A DNA stretch of 18,539 nt, taken from Lentisphaeraceae bacterium. GTDB taxonomy: Bacteria > Verrucomicrobiota > Kiritimatiellia > RFP12 > DVOR01. The notes under the pieces were generated by a model, which ran no database searches, was not told the DNA's origin, and saw nothing but the letters and a program-made list of their open reading frames with translations. Shown one piece after another: positions 1 through 6,590 of this stretch. The stretch's first letter is position 1. Every line of letters begins with the position of its first letter. The DNA is taken from positions 1 through 18,539 of the forward strand of contig SFJE01000034.1 in NCBI GenBank assembly GCA_004555175.1, read 5' to 3'. Position numbers and translations under genes: made by a program.

Positions 1-97
1 CCTACCTCGCCTCGACCTAGGGCCTACCTCGCCTCGACCTAGGGCCTACCTCGCCTCGACCTAGGGCCTACCTCGCCTCGACCTAGGGCCTACCTCG
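1..97. repeat. 22-bp tandem direct repeat array (4.4 copies)
   Basis: Four identical 22-bp units begin at 1, 23, 45 and 67, each opening with CCTACCTCGCC and ending ACCTAGGG. A 9-base partial fifth copy (89-97) ends the array. Each junction holds the short dyad TAGG-G-CCTA. The last CCTACC (89-94) can pair with GGTAGG at 104-109, so the array edge is itself a small hairpin. The array runs into the window start, so its true length is unknown. It is not coding in any convincing frame. It lies about 25 bp upstream of the promoter of the restriction locus. Confidence 0.95.
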
Positions 98-121
98 AAA
101 GGGGGTAGGTGCGGGCCCCTT

Positions 122-151
122 TTGCCACCCGGTGGGGTGTTGTGCTATACT
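122..151 (+). promoter_or_regulatory. sigma70-type promoter upstream of the restriction-modification locus
   Basis: TTGCCA at 122-127 and TATACT at 146-151 are separated by 18 bp. The -10 box is extended by TGC (143-145). A transcript would start near 158 and carry about 320 nt of leader before the methylase start at 477. The same TGCTATA-type -10 box appears before several other genes in this window. Confidence 0.6.
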
Positions 152-157
152 GCGCGC

Positions 158-376
158 CGTCCGTTGGGGAGGAGTGTATTCAGAAGCCCCGGACGAGATA
201 GGCGAAGGACTGATGCGGCGCGACCGCACTCCACCTAGAGCTGTTAGAGTTTAGCGTCAAAGCTAACAAGTCGTTCGCTCGAAATACTACCACCATTTCA
301 ATTCCTGAACGACATGTGAGCGAAGATGCGCCTGCGTAGGCGCGTCTTCTCTTCGTGTATTCAGGATAGGCCTGTG
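158..376 (+). ncRNA. structured RNA leader or independent small RNA, family not recognised
   Basis: This gene-free stretch holds a run of potential hairpins on the + strand: 214-218 with 224-228 (loop CGCGA), 251-255 with 262-266, 270-276 with 307-313, and a very strong 12-bp stem 322-333 with 338-349 (one G.U pair, loop GCGT). TCCTGAA (303-309) can also pair with TTCAGGA (360-366). The decamer GTGTATTCAG occurs twice (174-183 and 355-364). No clean T tract follows the strong stem, so it is not a classical terminator. It could be a regulatory 5' UTR of the restriction genes or a separate RNA. I could not match it to tmRNA, 6S, SRP or RNase P RNA. Confidence 0.35.
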
Positions 377-476
377 GTAGGGCTTCGAGCGAGTGCACGG
401 GAGAGGATGCGCTTCTTTTGTGCAGGGGATGGGCCCCGCGGCGGTGGTGCGCAGAAAGCCGGGCGGAGAGCCGAGG

Positions 477-2537
477 ATGGCCAAGAGTGTTGAAGAGTTG
501 GTGGAGGACCGTGCCAAGCGGTGGCTAGACGATTGCCAGGTGAGTTATTACGCCAAGAATGAGGAGCTCAATGCCGAGATTGGGGCGGCATTGCGTGAGT
601 TTCCAAGTAAGAAAGGTGGGCAGGGCGGGAACTTCCCAGATATTCAGGTGATGATCGAGCCGATTAAGGGGTTATATCTTCCGGTGATGATTGAGGTGAA
701 GGGAAAGCCGGGAGCATTGGTCAAACGCGATGATGCGGGGAGGATGGTCCTTGAAACACGCAAGGCGAATGGCGAGTGGGATTGGGCTACCATTCAGCAT
801 TATGCGCTCAATGGGGCTATTCACTATGCTACGGCCATTCTTTACGGCTCGCGTTCGTATGACAAAGTCTTGGCCGTGGGGGTTAATGGCTGGAAGGATG
901 CTTCGGGTGCACTCAAGACCGAACTGGCCGTTTATTATCTCTCCAAGGATAATCTTCTCATCCCCAAACGGGTGGCGGAGTATAGCGACCTGTCGTTTCT
1001 GCGCGGCGACTATTTGCCCGAGCTTGTCGAGCAAATCGAATCTATCAATCTGACCGAGAGCGAACGCGAAGCCAAGGCGAACGAGATTGAAAATCTCATT
1101 GAGATTCGGTTAAAAGAATTGAACCAGACGATGCGCGATGAGTTGCAGATTTCAGAGAACATGCGCGTCTCGTTGGTGGCTGGAATGATTATGGCTGGGC
1201 TGGGTGTGGAAGGGAAGGTCTCTCCCCTGGAAATTGCCGAGCTCAAAGGGGATTTGGGGCGGCAGACGCACGATGGGGCCGTCATAATGAATCGGATTCG
1301 CGCCTTCTTGGAGGAGAAGGAGTTGCCACCGGAAAAACGTGAAGTCGTCTTAACCAATACGTTGGCCACCACCTTTTTGGGGACGGATGCGCTTTACAAG
1401 CCTCGGAATGGCGAATCGCCGCTCAAGCGGGTGTACACCTTTGTTCAAAAGCAGATTCTGCCCTACTTTACTTCCAAACACCACCTTGATTTCACCGGAC
1501 GGCTCTTCAATGTGCTCAACGCCTGGGTAAAGGTCCCCGATGGAGCGGAGAATGATGTGGTGCTTACGCCGCGTTATGTGACAGATTTGATGGCGCGCTT
1601 GGCCGGGGTGAATAAAGATAGTTATGTGTGGGACTACGCGCTTGGCTCTGCCGGATTTCTCATTTCCGCGATGAAGTTGATGTTGCTGGATGCCAAGGCG
1701 AAGATCAAGAGCCCTGATGAGTTGCGTAGGAAGGAACTCCAAATCAAGCACGAGCAACTACTTGGCATCGAGAAGCTGCCCGATGTCTATCTGCTTGCTG
1801 TCCTCAATATGATTTTAATGCAGGATGGCTCGGCCAATATTCTTAACGAGGACTCCCTCAAGAGTTTTGATGGATTCTATCAGCAAGGCGCGCGTAAGGG
1901 GCAGCCCTTTCCCGCCGATGTTTTTCTTCTGAATCCGCCGTACTCCGCCGAGGGCAAGGGGTTTATCTTTGTTGAGCTGGCGCTTTCGCGAATGCGCCAC
2001 GGGCGGGCAGCTGTGCTCATTCAGGAAAACGCCGGTAGCGGCAATGGCTTGCCCTACACCAAGCGCATCCTTGAGCGAAATACCCTCTTGGCCAGTATCC
2101 ACATGGCTGACATCTTCAAGGGCAAGGCCGGCGTGCAAACTGCCATCTACCTCTTTGAGGTCGGTAAGCCGCACGACATCAAGCAGCGGGTTCGCTTTAT
2201 TGACTTTACGGAGGATGGCTACGCGCGCCAAAATCGTAAGAAGTCGAGCCTCAATGTCAACTTGCGCGATGTTGACCACGCAAAAGAGCGCTATGAAGAG
2301 GTCGTCAACCTTGTTCTTTACGGAGGCGCTTATCGCCATTATCTCGCCCCTGAGGCCTTTTTCGAGGATGCCATCTCGCTTAGTGGTGACGACTGGACAA
2401 TCCAGCAACACCGCAAGGTCGATACGACTGCTAAACGCGAGGACTTTGAGCGAGTTGTCGCAGAGTATCTCTCTTGGAAGGTCTCCACCCTCCTCAGATC
2501 GGAGGTCAACCTGGGAAAACCGCCCGCCCGCGGCTGA
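477..2537 (+). CDS. Restriction endonuclease-N6-adenine methyltransferase subunit (type IIB/BcgI A-like)
   Basis: This 686-residue protein joins a nuclease and a DNA methylase. Near the N-terminus a PD-(D/E)xK nuclease signature is visible: P54-D55, then E73-V-K75 (in IEVKGK). A helical HsdM-like region follows, then an N6-adenine methyltransferase core with motif I around 384-398 (VWDYALGSAGFL, D386) and catalytic motif IV NPPY at 486-489. Subunits of this build cleave and methylate DNA when joined to a target-recognition subunit, as in BcgI A. The reading frame opens earlier (393), but ATG 477 has GGAG at 465-468 with 8-nt spacing and the family-like start MAKSVEELV, so I chose it. The frame ends at TGA 2535-2537, inside the hairpin of a probable -1 frameshift signal. 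The specificity gene overlaps it in the -1 frame. Base composition is less GC-rich than the pilus and mur genes, consistent with acquired defence DNA. Confidence 0.85.
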   Translation: MAKSVEELVEDRAKRWLDDCQVSYYAKNEELNAEIGAALREFPSKKGGQGGNFPDIQVMIEPIKGLYLPVMIEVKGKPGALVKRDDAGRMVLETRKANGEWDWATIQHYALNGAIHYATAILYGSRSYDKVLAVGVNGWKDASGALKTELAVYYLSKDNLLIPKRVAEYSDLSFLRGDYLPELVEQIESINLTESEREAKANEIENLIEIRLKELNQTMRDELQISENMRVSLVAGMIMAGLGVEGKVSPLEIAELKGDLGRQTHDGAVIMNRIRAFLEEKELPPEKREVVLTNTLATTFLGTDALYKPRNGESPLKRVYTFVQKQILPYFTSKHHLDFTGRLFNVLNAWVKVPDGAENDVVLTPRYVTDLMARLAGVNKDSYVWDYALGSAGFLISAMKLMLLDAKAKIKSPDELRRKELQIKHEQLLGIEKLPDVYLLAVLNMILMQDGSANILNEDSLKSFDGFYQQGARKGQPFPADVFLLNPPYSAEGKGFIFVELALSRMRHGRAAVLIQENAGSGNGLPYTKRILERNTLLASIHMADIFKGKAGVQTAIYLFEVGKPHDIKQRVRFIDFTEDGYARQNRKKSSLNVNLRDVDHAKERYEEVVNLVLYGGAYRHYLAPEAFFEDAISLSGDDWTIQQHRKVDTTAKREDFERVVAEYLSWKVSTLLRSEVNLGKPPARG

Positions 2538-3679
2538 ACCTCCCCCAGCCGCGGGCATATTACTCCTTCCGCCTGGGAGAGTTGTTCGATGCCTTTGTTG
2601 GTGACGTTGACATCCAAAAGCAGGACCTTGGTAGTGAAGGAACTGACGTTGTAAGTGCAGGGGTTGCTACTTGCGGTGTCGTTGGGAAGACGACCAAAAA
2701 AGCCCGCCGTATTGAGGTTCTTTCTCTCACGATGGATATGTTCGGCAATGTCTTTTTGAGAGATACGCCTTATGTTATGGTCACGCATGCTCGTGTCTTC
2801 GCAATGTTACCCAAAGACAATCGCTTTGGAAGATGGGCACTTCTTTATGTTGCCGCATTGTTGAGTTATTGCAGGCAAGTTTATTCATTTTCTTCAATGG
2901 CAACTTGGCGAGGTGTTCAGGATAAAAGGGTTTCTTTGCCTGTCACCGAGCACGGGGAGCCGGACTTCGCCTATATGGAATCGATCATTCGCACCTTGGA
3001 AAGAGAACGCATAGATGACTTGAGAACCGAACGAGAACGAATGCTTAAGGCTTACCTTCAAGTTTCTGGCCTTACCTCCTGCAGTCTTACGGCTGAAGAA
3101 AAGTCTTTATTAGAGTGGGTCCCTTCTCATCAGTCTTTCTGTTTAGGCGATCTTTTCGACATACATCCAACAGCTGCTTATAAGATGACCAATGAACACC
3201 TGTTTGCTCAAGGAGGACAGACACCCGTTCTTTCGAATGGAAGTTCTGGTAATGGCATTGCAGGATACTCCTCTCTTCATCCCACGGAGAGTGGCGGAAA
3301 GATCACCTTTAGCGATACAACAACGGATGCTGCAATCTTTTATCAACCAGATGACTTCATCGGGTATCCCCATGTTCAAGGACTATATCCTAAGGGGGAC
3401 GAAGCGGAGAAGTGGAACGCCGAAAGTTTACTTTATGTCGTTGCGCTTTTTCGTAAGTGCGCGCGAGGTCGATTTGACTATGCCACCAAGTTTACACGTA
3501 AATTAGCCGCCGCAATGACAATTACCTTACCTGTTACAGAACAGGGCGAAATTGACTTTGCGTATATCCACGCCTACATTCGCGCTATTATGAAAGAGGC
3601 GGTTTGCAAGGTTGTAGCGTGGAAAGACCGTGAAATCGCCGTAACGCAACAAATCTGCTCAAGCACATTACAGAGCTGA
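2474..3679 (+). CDS. DNA specificity (target recognition) module, HsdS/BcgI B-like, two TRDs
   Basis: The open frame encodes up to 401 residues with a two-fold internal repeat typical of specificity subunits. Each half opens with an F-R/C-LG-E/D-LFD block (SFRLGELFD, SFCLGDLFD) and closes with a matching helix entry (LPVTEHGEPDFAYM and LPVTEQGEIDFAYI). A helical spacer rich in E, R and K lies between the halves. It should choose the bipartite DNA target for the upstream nuclease-methylase. Its own start is poor: 2474 is a TTG inside the methylase gene without a good ribosome site, and the next in-frame ATG is well inside TRD1. Translation probably enters from the methylase by -1 frameshifting near 2513-2519, giving residues from T16 of this frame onward. 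A two-subunit system with a TTG start, or a sequencing or mutational frameshift, are the alternatives. Base composition is lower in GC than the neighbours. Confidence 0.8.
   Translation: MEGLHPPQIGGQPGKTARPRLNLPQPRAYYSFRLGELFDAFVGDVDIQKQDLGSEGTDVVSAGVATCGVVGKTTKKARRIEVLSLTMDMFGNVFLRDTPYVMVTHARVFAMLPKDNRFGRWALLYVAALLSYCRQVYSFSSMATWRGVQDKRVSLPVTEHGEPDFAYMESIIRTLERERIDDLRTERERMLKAYLQVSGLTSCSLTAEEKSLLEWVPSHQSFCLGDLFDIHPTAAYKMTNEHLFAQGGQTPVLSNGSSGNGIAGYSSLHPTESGGKITFSDTTTDAAIFYQPDDFIGYPHVQGLYPKGDEAEKWNAESLLYVVALFRKCARGRFDYATKFTRKLAAAMTITLPVTEQGEIDFAYIHAYIRAIMKEAVCKVVAWKDREIAVTQQICSSTLQS
2501..2556 (+). promoter_or_regulatory. Predicted programmed -1 ribosomal frameshift signal
   Basis: Three elements stand in order. 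An SD-like GGAGGT begins at 2501. The slippery heptamer GGGAAAA spans 2513-2519 and is phased in the methylase frame as G GGA AAA. After a 6-nt spacer comes a perfect 11-bp GC-rich hairpin, 2526-2536 with 2546-2556, loop of 9 nt, holding the methylase TGA stop. A -1 slip continues directly into the specificity frame (next codon ACC, 2519-2521). The layout resembles dnaX-type signals; lambda G/GT uses the near-identical GGGAAAG. No T tract follows, so the hairpin is not a terminator. Confidence 0.7.
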
Positions 3680-3701
3680 TCTTTTGCCGCCGCGTAGCGA
3701 T

Positions 3702-3730
3702 TTGCAATACGGCTGGGCGTTTGCTACAGT
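3702..3730 (+). promoter_or_regulatory. Predicted promoter of a short hairpin RNA
   Basis: TTGCAA (3702-3707) and TACAGT (3725-3730) are 17 bp apart, and the -10 is extended by TGC (3722-3724). Both boxes match consensus at four of six positions. The predicted start, about 3737, falls just before the long inverted repeat. Confidence 0.4.
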
Positions 3731-3736
3731 CCTCCC

Positions 3737-3802
3737 ATCGAAGGCGGAACCGTGCTGCAAGGGATAATCTTGGTAAGGCGGTTCCGCCTTCGTGTTTCTT
3801 TT
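3737..3802 (+). ncRNA. Candidate ~66-nt small RNA, or long-loop terminator of the restriction locus
   Basis: A perfect 14-bp inverted repeat pairs 3739-3752 with 3779-3792. The 26-nt loop contains a small inner stem (CAAG 3758-3761 with CTTG 3769-3772). TGTTTCTTTT (3793-3802) follows. The hairpin can end transcription of the restriction locus. A promoter-like pair just upstream means it may instead be a free-standing short RNA made almost wholly of the hairpin. The 10-bp sequence CGGCTGGGCG flanks it on both sides (3711-3720, 3809-3818). No known RNA family was recognised. Confidence 0.5.
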
Positions 3803-3964
3803 CGCGCGCGGCTGGGCGATTTTGGTTTGATGCCGGATGTATGCTATGGGCGACGGTGCGTCGACGGTCTTTTCTTGTGTGTGCCGTCTGCCTCGGCGGC
3901 TTGGGTGGACTTGTAGAGGGCGCGCGTCTGAGGGGGAAATATCGTTTGGGCGGCTTTTTTCTGC

Positions 3965-3994
3965 TTGACGCTTGGGCGGGCTCGTTTGTATACT
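3965..3994 (+). promoter_or_regulatory. Strong sigma70-like promoter of the pilus-like operon
   Basis: TTGACG (3965-3970) and TATACT (3989-3994) are separated by 18 bp. Transcription would begin near 4001 and give a leader of about 47 nt before ATG 4048. The stretch 3803-3964 before it contains no gene that I can support. Confidence 0.75.
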
Positions 3995-4047
3995 ATGCGT
4001 AGTGAAATGGTTAGAAGAGGCCGGGTTTGGCCGAAAGGAGCCGTAGA

Positions 4048-4848
4048 ATGAAGTCGATGATGCTTTTGATGGTTGTAGCCGTGCTTTGCGCGGGTGAAGC
4101 GATGGCGCAGGGGCGCCGGGGTGGGGCGAATGCCGCCGGCAAGGGCGATGGCGCGATGATTCAGATTCGCGAGATTACGGGGGTGGGGGGCGACAGCGAC
4201 TACACCGTTGTGGCGCCGCAGATTGATGAGAAGTTCAAGAAGAAAATCAATCACACCGATTCTTACAAGAAGGATAATGTCAAGGGCTGGCACTACTTCG
4301 AGGTGGCCTATCAGGTGAAGAGTGGCGACCCGGTGGCGAAGAAGCCGATTTTGGTACTGCCCGAGGTGGAGATTACCTACGCGCTGCTCTATGATATGAA
4401 GAAGTCGAAGATTGCCGCGTCGGTGGCGCAGAATGCGAAGAAGGCCGGTGGGGCGATTGGTTGGGATGATCCCAAGCAGCTCTACTCGCTGATTACCGAG
4501 ACTTTTACCTACACCTCCATCACGCCCGGGCGCGAGCACTACGCAGCGGTTTGCGTGCCGCCGAGCTCGGTGGCGGTCTATGGCGACCCGATTCTCTTCT
4601 CGGTGCAGATTAAGGTCAATGGTGTGCAGCAGGGCGAGATCAAGACCGAGCTTGCGGGCGGGGCGAAGATTGACGATAAGGACCTGAAGGGGTTGGTTGT
4701 TGAGAATGGCAAGCCTTCGGCCTGGTGGGAGCGGATTGAGAACTTGACGCAGAGCGTGGTCAAGCGCGAGGGGATTTTGCGCGATCGTTCGGCGACGCCG
4801 TTTGTGATGGCCGGCGATGCGTTCTACGATCAGGTCAAGACCAAGTAA
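4048..4848 (+). CDS. Amuc_1102-like secreted pilus-like protein
   Basis: 266 residues. ATG 4048 is preceded by AAAGGAG with 7-nt spacing, and the protein opens with a classical signal peptide (MKSMMLLMVVAVLCAG, cleavage likely after AMA-Q near residue 21). I chose it over an upstream in-frame TTG at 4027, which would bury the signal peptide. The mature part is beta-rich with no catalytic motif that I can see. Identity rests on position: it is the first gene of a block collinear with Amuc_1102-1098 of Akkermansia muciniphila. The Amuc_1102 protein is a small extracytoplasmic protein of the pilus-like cluster. It probably works in the periplasm with the inner-membrane proteins encoded downstream. 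The next gene begins 48 nt later and is presumably co-transcribed. Direct sequence identity to Amuc_1102 could not be tested. Confidence 0.75.
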   Translation: MKSMMLLMVVAVLCAGEAMAQGRRGGANAAGKGDGAMIQIREITGVGGDSDYTVVAPQIDEKFKKKINHTDSYKKDNVKGWHYFEVAYQVKSGDPVAKKPILVLPEVEITYALLYDMKKSKIAASVAQNAKKAGGAIGWDDPKQLYSLITETFTYTSITPGREHYAAVCVPPSSVAVYGDPILFSVQIKVNGVQQGEIKTELAGGAKIDDKDLKGLVVENGKPSAWWERIENLTQSVVKREGILRDRSATPFVMAGDAFYDQVKTK

Positions 4849-4896
4849 TCTCTTTCATCCGCTGCCGCCAGCGGTTTGAATGGCGAGAAGGGCTTT

Positions 4897-6588
4897 ATGG
4901 AACGGATTTTAACACTGAATATCGGAGCCACGCGCTTGGCGTTGGCCGAGTTTGAGGTGCGCCCCGGCAAGGGGCCGAACCTCTTGCGCTATGCCTTCGG
5001 CGAGGTGCCCGAGGGGTTGACCGAGACGCCGGATTCTTTGGCGGTGGGGCTGGAGCAGGCGTTGCGCGCGCTGATGGCCTCTGCTGGCATTCGCGCCGGG
5101 CGGACGTTGGTCTCGCTCTCCGGGCAGATGGCCTTCCCGCGCTTTGTCAAGGTGCTGGCCGAGACGCCCGAGAAGGTGCGTGAGCAAATCCGCTTCGAGG
5201 TTGAACAGAATGTTCCCTTCCCGCTGAGCGAGGCGATTTGGTCGGATGCGCTCATTGGCGAGCCGCTGGCCGGCGAACAGCATGTGATGATTGTGGCCGC
5301 GCGCGCGGACATTGTCTCGGCCGTCACCAAGGCGCTCTTGAATGCCGGGTGCGAGCCGGAGGTGGTGGATGTGGCGCCCGTGGCGCTCTACAATGGGGTG
5401 CGCTTCAACTATCCCGAAGCCGATGGCTGCACGTTGGTGGTGGATATTGGTGCGCGCTGCACCAACTTGGTCTTTGTGGAGCAGGACCGCATCTTCTATC
5501 GCACCATTCCCGTGGCTGGCAACACCATCACCTCTGAAATTGCCAAGACCTTTGGCCTTTCGCAGGAGGATGCCGAGCTCTTCAAGTGCGAGCGCGGTCT
5601 GGTGGCCCAAGGCGGCGCCTTTGCGGTGGATGATCCGGATGTGGATCGCCTCTCGAAGGTGATTCGCAATGTGATGACGCGCCTCAATGCCGAGGTGACG
5701 CGCTCGATTGCCTTCTATCGTAGCCAGCAGGAGGGGAACGCTCCGGTGCGCGTGTTGCTGACCGGCGCCTCCGCGCAGTTGCCCTACATGCAGAACTTCT
5801 TTGAGGAGAAGTTGCAGGTGGAGGTGGACTTCCTCAATCCCTTCCAGACCGTGGGCTATCCGAGCCACATTGATGCCGAGCAGTTCGGGCGGGACGCCTT
5901 CTCGCTGCCTGCGCTCGTGGGTCTGGCTCTGCGCCGCGGGCTCTCCTGCCCGGTGGAGATCAACCTCGTCTCGCAGGATATTGCCGCGCGCAAGACCTTC
6001 CGCAAGCGCATTCCCTTCCTCACCATCGCGGCCTTGGGGCTGTTGGTGAGCGCGGGCATCTGGTTGGTCTACGTCAATAATATTCGCTCGCTCTACGAAA
6101 ATCAGAGCGAAAAGATCCAGCGCCGAATTGATGACCATCAGGAGCTGCAGGAGGCCTTCGACCGGGTCGATAAGCAGGCTAAGCGTGCGCAGGCGCGCGC
6201 CGAGGCCTATCGCACGCTGTTGCAGAAGCGCGGCGAGTGGATGGGGATGCTCACGGCCGTCAACCGCGCCATCCCCGGTGGCCTCTGGTTGACCTCCCTC
6301 AAGGCAAATCGCGAAGGGGGCGAAGTCAAGGGGCTGAATCTCTCGGTCTCGGTGTGGAAGGACCTGGAGGAGACGCGCTCGACCGCCGGGAAGACCATCG
6401 ATGAGACCGTGGCCGCCCGCCTAGCCGAGCAACCGGTCTTTGCCGATGACCCCAAGCAGATTCCGATCAGTAAGAAGGATCAGTCGCTCCCCTGGATGAC
6501 CTCCTTCAATATCACCGCCAACCTCAAGGCCGCCGAGGCCGACCAGGCCAAAAAGTCCACCTCTGGGCGTAGCCGCAGGAGCCGTTAA
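4897..6588 (+). CDS. PilM-PilN fusion, Amuc_1101-like actin-fold ATPase with periplasmic tail
   Basis: 563 residues. The N-terminal ~370 residues are a PilM/FtsA-type actin-like domain: an opening LNIGATRLALAEF phosphate-1-like segment, phosphate-2-like DIGARCTN at 183-190 and the adenosine-loop motif LLTGAS ending at 292. A single membrane segment lies at about 373-395 (IPFLTIAALGLLVSAGIW). A helical, probably coiled-coil stretch and a PilN-like periplasmic domain follow. In most type IV pilus loci PilM and PilN are separate proteins; here the cytoplasmic ring protein and its membrane anchor are one chain, as in the Akkermansia cluster. ATG 4897 is the chosen start (GAAGGG just upstream); an in-frame TTG at 4876 would add seven residues. 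The C-terminus is basic (SGRSRRSR). The next gene starts 2 nt after the stop. Confidence 0.85.
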   Translation: MERILTLNIGATRLALAEFEVRPGKGPNLLRYAFGEVPEGLTETPDSLAVGLEQALRALMASAGIRAGRTLVSLSGQMAFPRFVKVLAETPEKVREQIRFEVEQNVPFPLSEAIWSDALIGEPLAGEQHVMIVAARADIVSAVTKALLNAGCEPEVVDVAPVALYNGVRFNYPEADGCTLVVDIGARCTNLVFVEQDRIFYRTIPVAGNTITSEIAKTFGLSQEDAELFKCERGLVAQGGAFAVDDPDVDRLSKVIRNVMTRLNAEVTRSIAFYRSQQEGNAPVRVLLTGASAQLPYMQNFFEEKLQVEVDFLNPFQTVGYPSHIDAEQFGRDAFSLPALVGLALRRGLSCPVEINLVSQDIAARKTFRKRIPFLTIAALGLLVSAGIWLVYVNNIRSLYENQSEKIQRRIDDHQELQEAFDRVDKQAKRAQARAEAYRTLLQKRGEWMGMLTAVNRAIPGGLWLTSLKANREGGEVKGLNLSVSVWKDLEETRSTAGKTIDETVAARLAEQPVFADDPKQIPISKKDQSLPWMTSFNITANLKAAEADQAKKSTSGRSRRSR

Positions 6589-6590
6589 CT

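Larger units (their letters stand above)
477..3679 (+). other. Predicted -1 frameshift fusion product: nuclease-methylase-specificity protein
   Basis: If the ribosome slips at 2513-2519, codons 1-681 of the methylase frame are followed by 386 residues of the specificity frame, giving about 1067 residues. That is the usual size of single-chain type IIG/IIB enzymes that carry nuclease, methylase and TRDs in one polypeptide. Without slipping only the 686-residue nuclease-methylase is made. The ratio of the two would set the stoichiometry of recognition to catalytic domains. This is inference from the sequence signal and the missing start codon. Confidence 0.55.

Noticed and set aside
1..97. The 22-bp array as a CRISPR array
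   Set aside because: The copies are contiguous with no spacers, and no cas genes are present. The palindrome arrays at 17521-17694 also lack spacers of the usual 30-40 bp.
393..476. An upstream extension of the methylase frame from 393
   Set aside because: The extra 28 residues are low-complexity and unlike the family, the ribosome site fits 477, and the region overlaps the structured leader.
2526..2556. The 11-bp hairpin at the methylase-specificity junction as a transcription terminator
   Set aside because: No T tract follows (ATATTACTCC), and ending transcription there would remove the specificity module.
3721..4002. A 93-codon plus-strand frame before the pilus operon
   Set aside because: It covers the hairpin RNA and the operon promoter, and its start is a TTG in the -10 region. 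Regulatory DNA explains the sequence better.
4909..6138. A 409-codon minus-strand frame opposite the PilM-PilN gene (and similar ones at 6585-7601, 14746-15843 and 15871-16935)
   Set aside because: Shadow frames of GC-rich genes, with low-complexity His/Arg/Gln/Leu-rich products and no ribosome sites.
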